From: Methylocystis hirsuta
GTDB lineage: Bacteria > Pseudomonadota > Alphaproteobacteria > Rhizobiales > Beijerinckiaceae
Assembly: GCF_003722355.1 (NCBI RefSeq)
Contig: NZ_QWDD01000001.1
Coordinates: 2,418,001 to 2,482,000, forward strand
Direction: 5' to 3'
Length of the DNA stretch: 64,000 bases
The notes under the pieces were generated by a model. It was not told the origin of the DNA, did no database searches, and worked only from the letters and a program-made list of their open reading frames with translations. A program made the position numbers and the translations under genes. Positions within the stretch are counted from its first letter, which is position 1; each line of letters opens with the position of its first letter. This document shows positions 1 through 8,720 of the stretch, in pieces.

Positions 1-92
1 TAGAACAAGCATCGGAGACCGATGTTCCAAGCTTCGCGGCAGATATCCAACGGACGACCGGCCGCCGCGCGAGTCTGGAACAGTTCAGCCGA

Positions 93-512
93 TCAAATCG
101 GGTCCCACAGACCGGTGGCCTTGTCGAACTTATACGCGAGGGCCTTCTTCAGCAGCTCCTTCGTCGTATTGAGAGTGAGCCAAGTCTTGTTGTTCTTCTG
201 AGTGATGGTGATCGCGGATACGGGAATCGCAATATGCTTGACGCCGATGCCGAGAAAGCCGCCGACGTTCAGCATCACGGCGTTTATGGAGCCGTCGGCG
301 GAAAACAGCATGTCCGCAATCGAGCCGAGCTTCTTTTCATTGGGATCATAGACCGGCTGCTTGTACCAGGCGGAGACCACCGAACCATAGACCGGCAGCC
401 TTTCGAGCGGCACGACCACAACGGTTTCGTTTTGAGCCCCCTGCGCGCCAGCCGGTAGCGGCGCGAAAACGGCAAGAGCGAGCGAGGCTGCGACGATGAC
501 GCGTTTCAGCAT
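93..512 (-). CDS. PRC-barrel domain secreted protein (copy 1)
   Basis: A 139-residue protein with an N-terminal signal peptide (about residues 1-23, ending PAGAQ) and a PRC-barrel-like domain (about 40-135). Visible features are a VYDPNEKKLGSIADMLF strand-turn segment, then VGGFLGIGVKHIAIP and a C-terminal WLTLNTTKE segment. It is a close paralogue of the next gene (587-1003), with the same order and many identical residues, so the two form a tandem duplication on the same strand. PRC-barrels in secreted alphaproteobacterial proteins are common but the ligand is unknown. Family call is good; function is not known. Confidence 0.85.
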   Translation of the reverse strand: MLKRVIVAASLALAVFAPLPAGAQGAQNETVVVVPLERLPVYGSVVSAWYKQPVYDPNEKKLGSIADMLFSADGSINAVMLNVGGFLGIGVKHIAIPVSAITITQKNNKTWLTLNTTKELLKKALAYKFDKATGLWDPI

Positions 513-586
513 GAGAAAAATCCTTTTTGGAACGAGCGGCGGCCGGACTGCGCGCTACGCGAAACTCTCACGACGCGGCGCCCTTG

Positions 587-1003
587 CTACTTCACCTTCC
601 AGGCGTGTTCGGCCGCATCATATTTGTAGCCGGTCGCCTTCTTCACGATGTCCTTTGTCGTATTGATGGTCAGCCAAGTCTTGTTGTTCTTTTCCGTGAC
701 CGAGATGTCGTTCGCCGGAATGGCGACGTGCTTCGCGCCGATGCCGAGAAAGCCGCCGACGTCGAGCATGACGGCGTTGATCTCGCCGCCTGAAAATAGC
801 ATGTCGGTGATCACGCCGACCTTCTTATCGTTCAAATCGTAGACCGGCTTTTTGTACCAAGCGGAAACCAGCGAGCCATAACGCGGCAACGCTTCCATAG
901 GCACGACGACCTTGCTGTCCGGCGCGGCGGTTTCCGCGCGGACGGGATGGGCGACCGCGATGGCCATGCAGAATGAGAGCGCAACAAGCAAAGTTCTGTT
1001 CAT
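587..1003 (-). CDS. PRC-barrel domain secreted protein (copy 2)
   Basis: A 138-residue paralogue of the protein at 93-512. It has a signal peptide (residues 1 to about 23, ending HPVRAE) and a PRC-barrel-type region with SAWYKKPVYDLNDKKVG, VGGFLGIGAKHVAIP and WLTINTTKD. It lies 74 bp upstream of copy 1 in the direction of transcription, so the two probably share a transcript. The duplicates differ mainly in the mature N-terminus and the last 20 residues. Periplasmic location is inferred from the signal peptide. Confidence 0.85.
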   Translation of the reverse strand: MNRTLLVALSFCMAIAVAHPVRAETAAPDSKVVVPMEALPRYGSLVSAWYKKPVYDLNDKKVGVITDMLFSGGEINAVMLDVGGFLGIGAKHVAIPANDISVTEKNNKTWLTINTTKDIVKKATGYKYDAAEHAWKVK

Positions 1004-1051
1004 TCGACCAATCTCCCCAACGTCCTTGATACGGCTGCGATCATAGCTGAT

Positions 1052-2110
1052 TCATCGCGGCAGCACGCCCCAATAATCAAGATCAAGCAGCACCGCCGGA
1101 TCCGGCTTGCCCTCAGCGCCGTGGAGCGGAAAATCGGCGCAGGGCTTATCCTTGGTCGCGACGAGCCGCAGGCGCAAAGCGCCGATATCCTGGCGCCCGG
1201 GAATCTCCGCCTTCTCCAGAACCTCCGACCAGGCGAAGACCGTGCCCCCGGCGAACAGCGGGTTGACGTGGCGTCCGCCGTTCACGGCCGAGATATGGAA
1301 GACGTTCTCCAGGCCGTTGAAGGACAACGCCCGGGCGAGGGAAATCACGTGGCCGCCATAGATGATGCGCTTGCCGAACCGGCCCTGCGCCTCATAATAT
1401 TGATTGAAATGAACTTTCGAGTTGTTCTGGTAGAGCCGGGTCGCGAGCTGGTGCTCCGCCTCCTCGACCGTCATGCCGTCGATATGGTCGATTTTCTCGC
1501 CCTGTTCGTAATCCCCCCAAATATAGCGGGAGCCGGCGAGCGCCTTGTCATAGGCGCCGACATTGATCGGCGGCGCGGCCTTGCCAAGTTCGGACGGGGC
1601 GACGGACTTCGGCAGATCGGGCACGATCTCCGGTCCCACAGGGGCGTCCCTGTCGCGCTTTTTCACCATCACCCAGCGCGCATAGCTCAGCACGGTCTCG
1701 CCGCGTTGATTGGCGCCTGTCGTGCGCACATAGACGACGCCGGTTTCCTTGTTGGAATTCTCCTTAAGGCCGATGACCTCCGAGGTCGCCGACAGCGTGT
1801 CGCCCGGATAGACGGGGATCAGAAATTTGAAATCGGCGTAGCCGAGATTGGCGATGGCGTTGAGCGAGACGTCGGGCACGGTCTTGCCGAGCACGAGATG
1901 AAAGACGAGCAGATCGTCGATCGGCGCGCGCTCATAGCCGATCGCCTGCGCGAAGGCGGTGGACGACTGCACGGCGAAGCGCGGCAAATACAGGGCCGTA
2001 TACAGAGCGACTTCGCCGACCGTGACCGTGCGCGGCGCCGCGTGGCGAATGACCTGGCCGATTTTGAAGTCCTCGAAGAAATTGCCGACGTTGATCTTCG
2101 ACTTGCTCAT
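1052..2110 (-). CDS. mcd: Mesaconyl-CoA hydratase / beta-methylmalyl-CoA dehydratase (MaoC family)
   Basis: A 352-residue protein with two MaoC/hotdog halves. The N-terminal half contains NVGNFFEDFKIGQVIRHAAPRTVTVGE; the C-terminal half has HFNQYYEAQGRFGKRIIYGGHVISLARALSFNGLEN, with catalytic-type residues in the YGGHVISLAR segment. Length and sequence match mesaconyl-CoA hydratase, which interconverts mesaconyl-CoA and beta-methylmalyl-CoA in the ethylmalonyl-CoA pathway of C1- and C2-using alphaproteobacteria. It lies 3 bp after the DUF167 gene. This gene is the best metabolic hint that the host assimilates C1 or C2 carbon by the serine cycle plus the ethylmalonyl-CoA pathway. Confidence 0.88.
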   Translation of the reverse strand: MSKSKINVGNFFEDFKIGQVIRHAAPRTVTVGEVALYTALYLPRFAVQSSTAFAQAIGYERAPIDDLLVFHLVLGKTVPDVSLNAIANLGYADFKFLIPVYPGDTLSATSEVIGLKENSNKETGVVYVRTTGANQRGETVLSYARWVMVKKRDRDAPVGPEIVPDLPKSVAPSELGKAAPPINVGAYDKALAGSRYIWGDYEQGEKIDHIDGMTVEEAEHQLATRLYQNNSKVHFNQYYEAQGRFGKRIIYGGHVISLARALSFNGLENVFHISAVNGGRHVNPLFAGGTVFAWSEVLEKAEIPGRQDIGALRLRLVATKDKPCADFPLHGAEGKPDPAVLLDLDYWGVLPR

Positions 2111-2113
2111 GTC

Positions 2114-2458
2114 CTAACCGTTTGTTGGCGCCAGCTTCGCCAGCGCGTCGAGAAAAAGCGCGGGCGCGCCCGCAACGAAAACTGTTTTGACGCGGCCGGT
2201 CGCGCCGGCGCGGATCGAAACCGCGCTTTTAGGGGTTCTTAGCGTCGCGGCGATCAGCGCGATCAGCGCCGCATTCGCCCGGCCGTCCTCCGGCGCGGCG
2301 CGCACCCGCGCCTTCAGGACGCTGCGGCCGTCGGCGAGAGTCTCCACGCCTTCAATCGCGTCGCGTCCGCCCTTTGGCGTCAGGCGCACGTAAAGCGCAA
2401 CGCCTCCCGATTCGATCGCCCAGGCGGAGGACGCCTTCTCGGCGCCTCCTTCACCCAA
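2114..2458 (-). CDS. DUF167 / YggU family protein
   Basis: A 114-residue protein of the DUF167 (YggU) family. The hallmark segments are YVRLTPKGGRDAIEG and VRAAPEDGRANAALIALIAATL, followed by SVSIRAGATGRVKTV. The function of the family is unknown; it usually sits next to yggT, as here. The reading frame opens with TTG at 2458 and overlaps the end of the YggT gene by 8 bp, which suggests translational coupling. No ATG fits before the conserved domain, so the TTG start is the best choice. Confidence 0.85.
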   Translation of the reverse strand: MGEGGAEKASSAWAIESGGVALYVRLTPKGGRDAIEGVETLADGRSVLKARVRAAPEDGRANAALIALIAATLRTPKSAVSIRAGATGRVKTVFVAGAPALFLDALAKLAPTNG

Positions 2459-2747
2459 ACGCGTAGGCGCCGGCGCTGTTGGCGATGAGATCGCGCAGGA
2501 ACTGCATGAGCAGCAGCAGAATGAGCGGAGAGAGGTCTAATCCGCCGACGCTGGGCAGCACCGAGCGGATCGGACCGAGCAGCGGCTCGGTGACCGCGTT
2601 CAGCCATTTCCAGATCGAATAGGCGACGTTCGAGCGCATATTGATGACGTCGAAGGCGGTGAGCCAGGACACGACCACCGTGGCGAGCAGAATCCACCAG
2701 TAAATATCGATGATCGTGAGAAGAAGTTTGACCATTGCGTAGGACAT
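2451..2747 (-). CDS. YggT family integral membrane protein
   Basis: A 98-residue YggT-family membrane protein. Two hydrophobic segments are visible (about residues 5-27, IDIYWWILLATVVVSWL, and about 70-90, LILLLLMQFLRDLI), separated by a polar loop with the typical TEPLLGPIRSVLP motif. YggT proteins are implicated in osmotic shock resistance or septum-associated roles in some organisms, but no mechanism is firm. It heads a short operon with the DUF167 gene and the mesaconyl-CoA hydratase gene downstream. Confidence 0.85.
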   Translation of the reverse strand: MSYAMVKLLLTIIDIYWWILLATVVVSWLTAFDVINMRSNVAYSIWKWLNAVTEPLLGPIRSVLPSVGGLDLSPLILLLLMQFLRDLIANSAGAYAFG

Positions 2748-3116
2748 GACCGGCTTCCAGCGGATGAGGTTCCGCCCTGTCTAGCCTCCCTGCCGCGCCG
2801 CGGCAATCCTCGGCCGGCCCCTCCTCCGAAGCCAGCCCCGCTATAGGAGGGGCAAGAGCCGGTAGTCGAGCAGCGCCGTCCAGCCGAGGCCGCCGATTGG
2901 CAGAAGCAGCGCGCGAATGGGCGGCTGCTGCGAAAGCGGCGCGAATGAGCCTTGGCGCAGTCCGTGGACGAGCTTGAGATTCGTCTCGAGTTGAGAGGCT
3001 TTTCGGAACCGTCAGACGCCTGAACGGCGACGCGCCTTAACGGTTGATGAGGGTGAGGAAGGCGCGCCAACCCAATTGACAGGATATCGCCCCCCGTGTA
3101 CCCCACGCGCCGGAGC
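2748..3116. other. Intergenic region upstream of tRNA-Ala
   Basis: About 370 bp between the yggT start and tRNA-Ala. Open frames here are GC-driven shadows without homology signals. It must hold the yggT promoter (minus strand) and the tRNA promoter. A possible -35-like TTGACA lies around 3076-3081, about 35 bp before the tRNA, but I see no convincing -10. Nothing else recognised. Confidence 0.4.
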
Positions 3117-3192
3117 GGGGCTGTAGCTCAGATGGGAGAGCGCTGCAATCGCACTGCAGAGGTCCGGGGTTCGATTCCCCGCAGCTCCACCA
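3117..3192 (+). tRNA. tRNA-Ala (anticodon CGC)
   Basis: A 76-nt cloverleaf. The acceptor stem GGGGCTG pairs with CAGCTCC, followed by discriminator A and an encoded CCA. The D stem is GCTC/GAGC, the anticodon stem CTGCA/TGCAG encloses loop ATCGCAC (anticodon CGC, reading GCG), and the T arm has GGTTCGATTCC. All stems pair except for a single G-T in the acceptor. Confidence 0.96.
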
Positions 3193-3332
3193 ACCGCTCA
3201 AAGCCATGCGAAGGGCGCACTCTATGCCGCGCAAGGCCGTCGTAATCCGCGAGACGCACGGTGCTAGGCCGCCTCATTGTTTCGAGCGGGTCCCGCGCCA
3301 TATCCGGTGAGAGAATCTCCCGGAGCGCGCCG

Positions 3333-3767
3333 ATGTATCGCAAAATTCTCCTGCCGATCGATATCACCGAACCTGAAATGACCGACCGGGCGGTCTCCGT
3401 CGCACAGGAATTGGCGAAGGCCTTCGATAGCGATATGCGCATCGTCAACGTGCAATCGCTCTTGCCCATCTCATTTCTCGACTACGTGCCTGAAAATTTC
3501 ACCGTTCAGGTTCGTTGCGGCTTGGAGAAGGAAATAGCGGCGGTCGCCGCCAAGATCGACCGCGCGCCGGAACGCGTGTCCACGACGCTGCTGTTTGGTC
3601 CGGTCTATCAGAAAGTCTTGGCCGAGGCCGAGGAATGGGGCGCCGATCTCATCGTGCTGTGCTCGCATCGGCCGGGCATGGACCGTTTTCTCATCGGCTC
3701 CAACGCAACGACCATCGTCAATCACGCGCAATGCTCGGTGCTGGTGGTGCGCGGCAAGGCGCCGTAA
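3333..3767 (+). CDS. Universal stress protein (UspA family)
   Basis: A 144-residue single-domain Usp protein. It starts MYRKILLPIDIT, the typical first beta strand, and ends with the ATP-binding signature region GSNATTIVNHAQCSVLVVRG (G-x2-G/S-x9-G-like loop). The ATG at 3333 is chosen because it begins directly at the first conserved strand; an upstream in-frame start at 3261 would add 24 unconserved residues. Cytoplasmic and probably nucleotide-binding. It is a single gene downstream of tRNA-Ala. Confidence 0.88.
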   Translation: MYRKILLPIDITEPEMTDRAVSVAQELAKAFDSDMRIVNVQSLLPISFLDYVPENFTVQVRCGLEKEIAAVAAKIDRAPERVSTTLLFGPVYQKVLAEAEEWGADLIVLCSHRPGMDRFLIGSNATTIVNHAQCSVLVVRGKAP

Positions 3768-3952
3768 GTCTCTAAAGCTTCCGCAGCGCTGGTTCGGATT
3801 CGCCATTCGCGACCGCGGCGACGCCTCGCGCGCGATGTGAACCTAAAATGGCGCCTCGGTGACGCGGCTTTCACGAAACTCTCATCACGCTCTCACATGA
3901 TTTTGCTACCGACGCGTCGATGCGGCGATCAGTAATGTCTCGCGAGGATGCC

Positions 3953-4153
3953 ATGTCGAAAGAGGCGATGCAGAACGCCGGCGGTTCGGCGACGGAAAAA
4001 CCTGAGAGCTACACCGGCAAGATCGTCGGCGGCGCGATCGCCGCGGCAATCGGCGGCACGATCGGCGCGCTGCTGATGGGCGGCTACGCCATCCTGCCGG
4101 CGGCGGTCGTCATCGGCCTGCTTGGCGTCGCGCTGGGCGCGGTGTTCGACTGA
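3953..4153 (+). CDS. Small glycine-rich membrane protein
   Basis: A 66-residue protein. After a polar N-terminus (residues 1-20) there are two hydrophobic glycine-zipper-like segments, IVGGAIAAAIGGTIGALLMGG and ILPAAVVIGLLGVALGAVF, reaching the C-terminus. The ATG at 3953 is preceded by GAGGA at a good distance; in-frame starts at 3920 and 3935 lack this. The GxxxG-rich hairpin resembles small inner-membrane proteins of unknown function. Confidence 0.6.
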   Translation: MSKEAMQNAGGSATEKPESYTGKIVGGAIAAAIGGTIGALLMGGYAILPAAVVIGLLGVALGAVFD

Positions 4154-4450
4154 ACAGAATTTCGCGCCGGGCGTTGCGCACACGCGCGTCCGGCACGGGA
4201 GCGTGCATTTCGAGTTCGCGCGTGAAAAACTTGGCGGCTGAGTCTCCCTTAACCGGCAGGCGAAGCCGCTTCTTTTTCGTTCGCCGGCTTTTTCCTCCGC
4301 CCCGAACGTTCTTGATAACTCTAATGGAATTTGATCGGAGGCCGGCTCGGCCTTTCGCTTTGCTAAAGCCAAGCGTAAGAATATGAGTGATTTCGAGGAC
4401 TGCGGCATGGGCGGAACCGTTTCGCTCCGATTTCGTTAGTCCTCGGAACC
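4154..4450. other. Intergenic region, no gene recognised
   Basis: About 300 bp between the small membrane protein and the SH3 gene. It is less GC-rich than its neighbours, with runs such as CTTTTTCGTTCG and a TTGATAACT stretch near 4311-4320. Open frames on both strands lack recognisable protein features. It probably carries the promoter of the SH3 protein gene. Confidence 0.35.
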
Positions 4451-4474
4451 GGGCCTTGCTGTCGGCCCAGTTTT
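4451..4474 (+). terminator. Hairpin followed by T run upstream of the SH3 gene
   Basis: GGGCC (4451-4455) and GGCCC (4463-4467) form a short stem with a 7-nt loop, followed by AGTTTTT. It sits only 19 bp before the SH3-gene start and just ahead of its GGGGAGGA ribosome site. It could be a terminator of upstream transcription or an attenuator-like element. The short stem makes this tentative. Confidence 0.35.
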
Positions 4475-4492
4475 TATCTGGGGAGGATAGAG

Positions 4493-4975
4493 ATGAAGAA
4501 AATTATCGGATTCGCTACAGCGGCCGCCATCCTGTTCGGCGCTTCCGCTTTCGCCAGCCCGCTGACCAGCGCCGCGAACGTCCGGTCCGGCCCCAGCCCG
4601 AAGTGGCCCGTCATCGGCCAGTTGCCCGCTGGCGTCGACGTGACGGTGCTCGATTGTGGCGGTGGCTGGAAACGCGACTGGTGCCAGATTCAGGCGGGGA
4701 ATGTGAAAGGCTTCGTGGCTGCGGGCGTGCTCGGCACGCAAGGCAGCAATGTCGTCGTCGCGCCGGTGACCACCAACAACGACGTCGCCATCTACAAAGG
4801 TCCGGGGGTCAACTACAAGATCCTCGGCAGCATCCCCGAGAACACGACGGTCAACATCGGCTCCTGCGTTTATGGCTGGGGCGAGACGACCTGGTGCAAG
4901 GTGAACTACGGCGGAAAAAAGGGCTACGCTCTGCAATCCGAACTGCAGCGTCAGAACTCGCTTTTCCCGATGTAA
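4493..4975 (+). CDS. Secreted protein with two bacterial SH3 domains
   Basis: A 160-residue protein with a signal peptide (residues 1-21, ending SAFA) and two SH3b-type repeats. The first has TSAANVRSGPSPKWPVIGQLPAGVDVTVLDC with W..DWCQI; the second has VAIYKGPGVNYKILGSIPENTTVNIGSC with TTWCKVNYGGKKGYA. Each repeat holds a cysteine pair around the Trp motif. A GGGGAGGATAGAG ribosome site precedes the ATG. Such proteins are periplasmic and may bind cell wall; the ligand is not known. Confidence 0.85.
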   Translation: MKKIIGFATAAAILFGASAFASPLTSAANVRSGPSPKWPVIGQLPAGVDVTVLDCGGGWKRDWCQIQAGNVKGFVAAGVLGTQGSNVVVAPVTTNNDVAIYKGPGVNYKILGSIPENTTVNIGSCVYGWGETTWCKVNYGGKKGYALQSELQRQNSLFPM

Positions 4976-5041
4976 TCCGCGCGGCGCGGCGCTGGAACGC
5001 CCACCGCCGCGCCGGTCTTTCGAGCGCGCCTCCGAAGCCTT

Positions 5042-5974
5042 ATGATGCGGTGCGGCCCCCTCGGTCGCGATGAGGGCGCCGTCATTCAAGCCGGAACACA
5101 CAAAGCCGTTTCGGCGCGCGTCTCGCCGCTGACGCGACGGGCGGTCGCGCCAAATCCCGGCCCGTTCACCTACACGGGAACATGCAGCTATATCGTCGGA
5201 AATGGCGATGTGGCGATCATCGACCCCGGACCTGACGACCCGCGTCATGTCGAGGCGCTGCTTGCAAGCATCGGCGGCGAAAGACTGCGTTACGTGCTGG
5301 TGACCCATACGCATCGCGATCACTCGCCGGCGGCGCGCGCCTTGAAGGAGGCGACCGGCGCAATCATCGCCGGCTGCGCCCCCTACATGCCCCGCGAGTC
5401 GCGACGCCTCGGCGCCCCCAACCTCGACGCAGCCCACGATCCGACCTATGCGCCGGATATCGTGCTGAGGCACGGCGACACGCTCGAAATCGGCGACGCT
5501 TCGCTTGTGGCCTTGGCGACGCCGGGTCATACGGCGAACCATCTCTGCTTCGCGCTCGCGAAGGAGCAGGCGCTCTTCACCGGCGACCATGTGATGGCCT
5601 GGGCGACCACCGTGATCGCGCCGCCGGACGGCTCCATGGGCGCCTATATGGCGTCGGTCGAACAGCTGCGCGGGCGCGGTGACCGCATCTACTGGCCAGG
5701 GCACGGCGAACCGGTGCATGATCCCCAGCGATTTCTGCGCGCCTTGCTTCATCACCGGCGCGCGCGCGAGGCCGCCATTCTTCAGCGTCTCGAATCGGGG
5801 GACGAAACGATCGCCGAGATCGTCGCGCATATTTACGAGGGCGTCGACAAACGTCTCCACCCCGCGGCGGCGATGACCGCCCTCGCCCATCTCGAAGATC
5901 TGATCTCGCGTAGCCTTGTCGACTGCGGGGGACAGCCGGTCTTGCAGGCGCGTTTCTCGCCGCGCCGAGGTTAG
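5042..5974 (+). CDS. MBL-fold metallo-hydrolase (LACTB2-like)
   Basis: A 310-residue metallo-beta-lactamase-fold protein. The zinc-binding motif THTHRDHS (H-x-H-x-D-H) is near residues 91-98. LATPGHTANHLCF and LFTGDHVM follow, then a C-terminal winged-helix-like part with YWPGHGEPVHDP and helices around LLHHRRAREAAILQRL. This architecture matches LACTB2-like hydrolases, some of which are nucleases or thioesterases; the substrate is not evident. The 3' end overlaps the convergent FtsB-like gene by 4 bp. Confidence 0.85.
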   Translation: MMRCGPLGRDEGAVIQAGTHKAVSARVSPLTRRAVAPNPGPFTYTGTCSYIVGNGDVAIIDPGPDDPRHVEALLASIGGERLRYVLVTHTHRDHSPAARALKEATGAIIAGCAPYMPRESRRLGAPNLDAAHDPTYAPDIVLRHGDTLEIGDASLVALATPGHTANHLCFALAKEQALFTGDHVMAWATTVIAPPDGSMGAYMASVEQLRGRGDRIYWPGHGEPVHDPQRFLRALLHHRRAREAAILQRLESGDETIAEIVAHIYEGVDKRLHPAAAMTALAHLEDLISRSLVDCGGQPVLQARFSPRRG

Positions 5975-6300
5975 GGCGCGCCCGCCGCCGGCAAAAAGAT
6001 CACGACGTCGTTCTTATGCGCCCGCCCCAGTCGCTTGCGCGCCTCCTCCTCGAGGATGTCGGCGTCCACGGTTTCACCCTTGATGAGCGCCAGGCGGCTT
6101 TCCCAGTGCATGCGTTGAAGCTTGAGCAGGTTGCGCTCGAAACGCAACTGCTCGAGCTTCTGCTCGAATTCTTCACCGATCTTCAGCCCGCGCTGGCCGT
6201 TAACGCCGTGCCAAATGAAATAGGCGGCCATGACGCCGGCCACTGTGTAGAGGCTGAGCGGGAACACGAGCGTATGAATCAGGACTCGGAGCCGATGCAT
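5971..6300 (-). CDS. Septum formation initiator (FtsB/DivIC-like)
   Basis: A 109-residue bitopic protein. A short cytoplasmic N-terminus is followed by a membrane segment (about 8-30, HTLVFPLSLYTVAGVMAAYF), then a coiled coil (about 45-80, EEFEQKLEQLRFERNLLKLQRMHWESRLALI) and the family's EEEARKRLGRAHKNDVVIF end. This layout is that of FtsB/DivIC, a periplasmic coiled-coil partner of FtsL/FtsQ in the divisome. In alphaproteobacteria this gene normally lies near eno and pdhA; here it is beside a PopZ-like gene. Confidence 0.85.
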   Translation of the reverse strand: MHRLRVLIHTLVFPLSLYTVAGVMAAYFIWHGVNGQRGLKIGEEFEQKLEQLRFERNLLKLQRMHWESRLALIKGETVDADILEEEARKRLGRAHKNDVVIFLPAAGAP

Positions 6301-6336
6301 GACCGCAAGGATAGCTTCGACCCGTTTAAAGCGTCG

Positions 6337-6999
6337 TTAAGGCTGACTCGATTTGCGCGCCGAGGCCGCCAGACGGTTTGCAGGCCGCGCCAGCCGCTCG
6401 ATTTCGGCGCGCACCAGCTGCTCCACGAGCGTAGGCAGATTCGCCTCGAGCCATTGCTGCAGTATCGGCTGCAGCATCTCTCTTGCGCATCGGTCGAGAA
6501 TGTCGCTCTCGCTGAACGCTACGCCAGCGGCGAGCGCTTCGAATTTCGACGCGACCGTCGCAGCGGACTCGTCCGAAAGCAACGCCCTATCCCTGACCGG
6601 CGCAACATCGTTGATCTCTATGCCCGGCTCCTGGCGCTCAACCACGCGTTCAATCTCCGATGACTCTTCGGCTTCCGTCCGTTCGGGTCCCGTCTCCTGA
6701 GGAGCGTCGCCGGCGACATACACCAGCCGAACGTCCCCTGCGTCCTCGATCCCATCGTGCAGGTCGTCAATGAACGGCGGTTCGTCCTCGCGTCGCTCGA
6801 GCACCGGCGCCGGATAGGCGCTGCGCGCCGCGTCGATATCGCGCGCACGCCGGCGATCGTCGCGACGCGCGCCCGGCAGGCTGTCGTCATCGGCGATGAT
6901 GCGACGGATGGAAGCGAGAATTTCCTCCATTGACGGCTCATTCGCGCGCGCTTCGTCCTGCAACGAGTGCGACGGGGCGGATGCGTTCGCTGCGCTCAT
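6337..6999 (-). CDS. PopZ-like DUF2497 protein
   Basis: A 220-residue protein with the two PopZ/DUF2497 signatures: N-terminal PSMEEILASIRRIIADDD (about 22-39) and a C-terminal helical block with ILDRCAREMLQPILQQWLEANLPTLVEQLVRAEIERLARP. They are joined by a long acidic, disordered middle (about 45-130). PopZ forms the polar matrix that anchors chromosome origins in alphaproteobacteria. The start MSAANASAPSHS at 6999 is preferred; an upstream in-frame ATG at 7098 adds 33 unconserved residues. Confidence 0.88.
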   Translation of the reverse strand: MSAANASAPSHSLQDEARANEPSMEEILASIRRIIADDDSLPGARRDDRRRARDIDAARSAYPAPVLERREDEPPFIDDLHDGIEDAGDVRLVYVAGDAPQETGPERTEAEESSEIERVVERQEPGIEINDVAPVRDRALLSDESAATVASKFEALAAGVAFSESDILDRCAREMLQPILQQWLEANLPTLVEQLVRAEIERLARPANRLAASARKSSQP

Positions 7000-7137
7000 G
7001 GAGTTCTGCCGCTTTGCGCGGAAAGGCCGCGCATGAGGGTGGACCGGATCTCTGACCGCGCTACAGCCGCGAATCAACTCGGTCCGAATGAATTCCACAC
7101 TTTTCGCGCTATGATGTCACCCGCATTCGCGAAATTC

Positions 7138-8607
7138 TTATCGGCCGTCGGGCGTGTCGAGACCGAACCACAGGTCATGCACCTGATTGAGATGAACGCT
7201 CGGATCATAGAGCGCGACCGCGAGGTCGAGTTCTTGAGCCGACAAGCGACCGATCGACCCCAGCGCCGCATAAGAGGCTACGACGCGATCGCGTTGCGAC
7301 GTCACGAGGTTGACCCGGGCGTTGAGCAGAGACTGCTGCGCATTCAGCACATCAAGAGTCGTGCGTTGCCCGACCTTGGCCTCTTCGCGCACCCCGGCGA
7401 GCGCTGTCTCCGCCGCCTTCACCGCCGCCTGTCCCGAGATGATTGACGCCTTTGCGGTGTCCAGGAGTCCATAGCTCGAAACGACGCTTGCGCGGACGCT
7501 CTCGCGCTGAACATCGGCATTCAGCCGCGCCTGGCCGAGTTGCTCCTTGGCTTGACGAATTGAGGCATATTCGGAGCCGCCCTGATAGAGCGGGACATTC
7601 AACTGCGCTATCGCCGACGCAGTGAACTGCTTCGATCCCGGCAATCCGAGAAAAGAGTCATATTGATTTGACACCTGGCCGTTGACGGAGAGATTCGGTG
7701 CCAGCGCGCTTTCCGCGACCTTGACCGCGAGCGCCGCCGCATCCACCTGGTGAAAGGCCGCGGTCACGCCGGGATGCTCCACCAAGGCGATCGCGATCGC
7801 CTGCTCCAGCGACTTGGGCAATAACGGCTCAAGGCTGCGCCCCGGCTCAAGGCGTTTTGGCTCAGCGCCGATGATCTGGCGGTAGTTCGCCATGCTGTTC
7901 TTGAGCTGCGCCTGCGCGGCATAGAATTCCGAACGCGCCAGCGCGACCGAGGCTTCCGCCTGGGCGACGTCGGTTCGAGTCACTTCGCCGACCTGGAAAC
8001 GATCGCGGCTCTGCTTGAGCTGTTCCTCAAGCACCGAAATGTTGTTTTTGCGCAGCGACACCACCGCCGTATCGCGCAGCACGTTCATGTAGGCGGTCGC
8101 GCCGTTCTGAAGGGTCGCCTGCTCGGTCAGACGCATCGTCGAGCGCGCCGCGAAGACGCCCGACTCCGCCTGACGCACGGAGTTTTCAGTGCGGAAGCCG
8201 TCGAACAGCGTCTGCGACATGTTCAGAGTCGCGCCGCGCGGATAACCGACGTAGGTGTCTTGAAAATCGCCGCTGGAGCCCGAAGCGGCTCCGCTCTGTT
8301 GGCTGCTGCTGCCGCCGAAGGGAATCTTGATCGCGGCGTATTGCGTGCCGTACTGAGCCGTGATGCTGGCTTTCGGTCGAAGCCCCGCCTTTGCTTTCGG
8401 CGCCTCCTCGTCGCGCACCCGCACATTGGCGCGGCTCTGGTTGAGATCCGGATTGCCGTAATAGGCCCGCGCCAGAGCCGACAGAAGGCTCTCAGCAGAG
8501 GCCCGGCCCGGCGAAAGTGCGACCGCTGCAAGCGTCAGTGCGGCGGAAGCGCAGGACAGGACGTTGGCCGACCGCCGCCACCCGAGGCCAAACCCGTCAC
8601 TTCTCAT
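7138..8607 (-). CDS. tolC: TolC-family outer membrane channel protein
   Basis: A 489-residue TolC-type protein with a signal peptide (residues 1-39, ending GRASAE). The mature part starts ESLLSALARAYYGNPDLNQSRANVRVRDEE and contains two OEP repeats with typical coiled-coil helices and the PLYQGGSEYASIRQAKEQLGQARLN motif. It forms the outer-membrane exit duct of type I secretion and RND efflux. The start at 8607 is chosen from the signal peptide and an upstream GAGGA; the open frame continues 456 bp further upstream without homology. The PCMT-like gene lies 113 bp upstream on the same strand, the usual pairing in Rhizobiales. Confidence 0.9.
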   Translation of the reverse strand: MRSDGFGLGWRRSANVLSCASAALTLAAVALSPGRASAESLLSALARAYYGNPDLNQSRANVRVRDEEAPKAKAGLRPKASITAQYGTQYAAIKIPFGGSSSQQSGAASGSSGDFQDTYVGYPRGATLNMSQTLFDGFRTENSVRQAESGVFAARSTMRLTEQATLQNGATAYMNVLRDTAVVSLRKNNISVLEEQLKQSRDRFQVGEVTRTDVAQAEASVALARSEFYAAQAQLKNSMANYRQIIGAEPKRLEPGRSLEPLLPKSLEQAIAIALVEHPGVTAAFHQVDAAALAVKVAESALAPNLSVNGQVSNQYDSFLGLPGSKQFTASAIAQLNVPLYQGGSEYASIRQAKEQLGQARLNADVQRESVRASVVSSYGLLDTAKASIISGQAAVKAAETALAGVREEAKVGQRTTLDVLNAQQSLLNARVNLVTSQRDRVVASYAALGSIGRLSAQELDLAVALYDPSVHLNQVHDLWFGLDTPDGR

Positions 8608-8720
8608 TGTTCTCAACCTATCCTCGCGCGTCGACGTTCGCGCCACTCTACGGCGGCGACCCGTCTCAACGATGACACCGAACGCAACGCTAGAAACGCG
8701 ATTGAGGCGAAATGGCGGCG

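Noticed and set aside
1121..2242. A 373-codon open frame on the plus strand opposite the mesaconyl-CoA hydratase gene
   Set aside because: It is antisense to a well-conserved gene, has Arg/Ala-rich composition caused by high GC, and shows no motifs.
4436..5890. A 484-codon minus-strand frame across the SH3 and MBL genes
   Set aside because: It lies opposite two genes with clear domains and signal or metal motifs; the frame is a GC-skew shadow.
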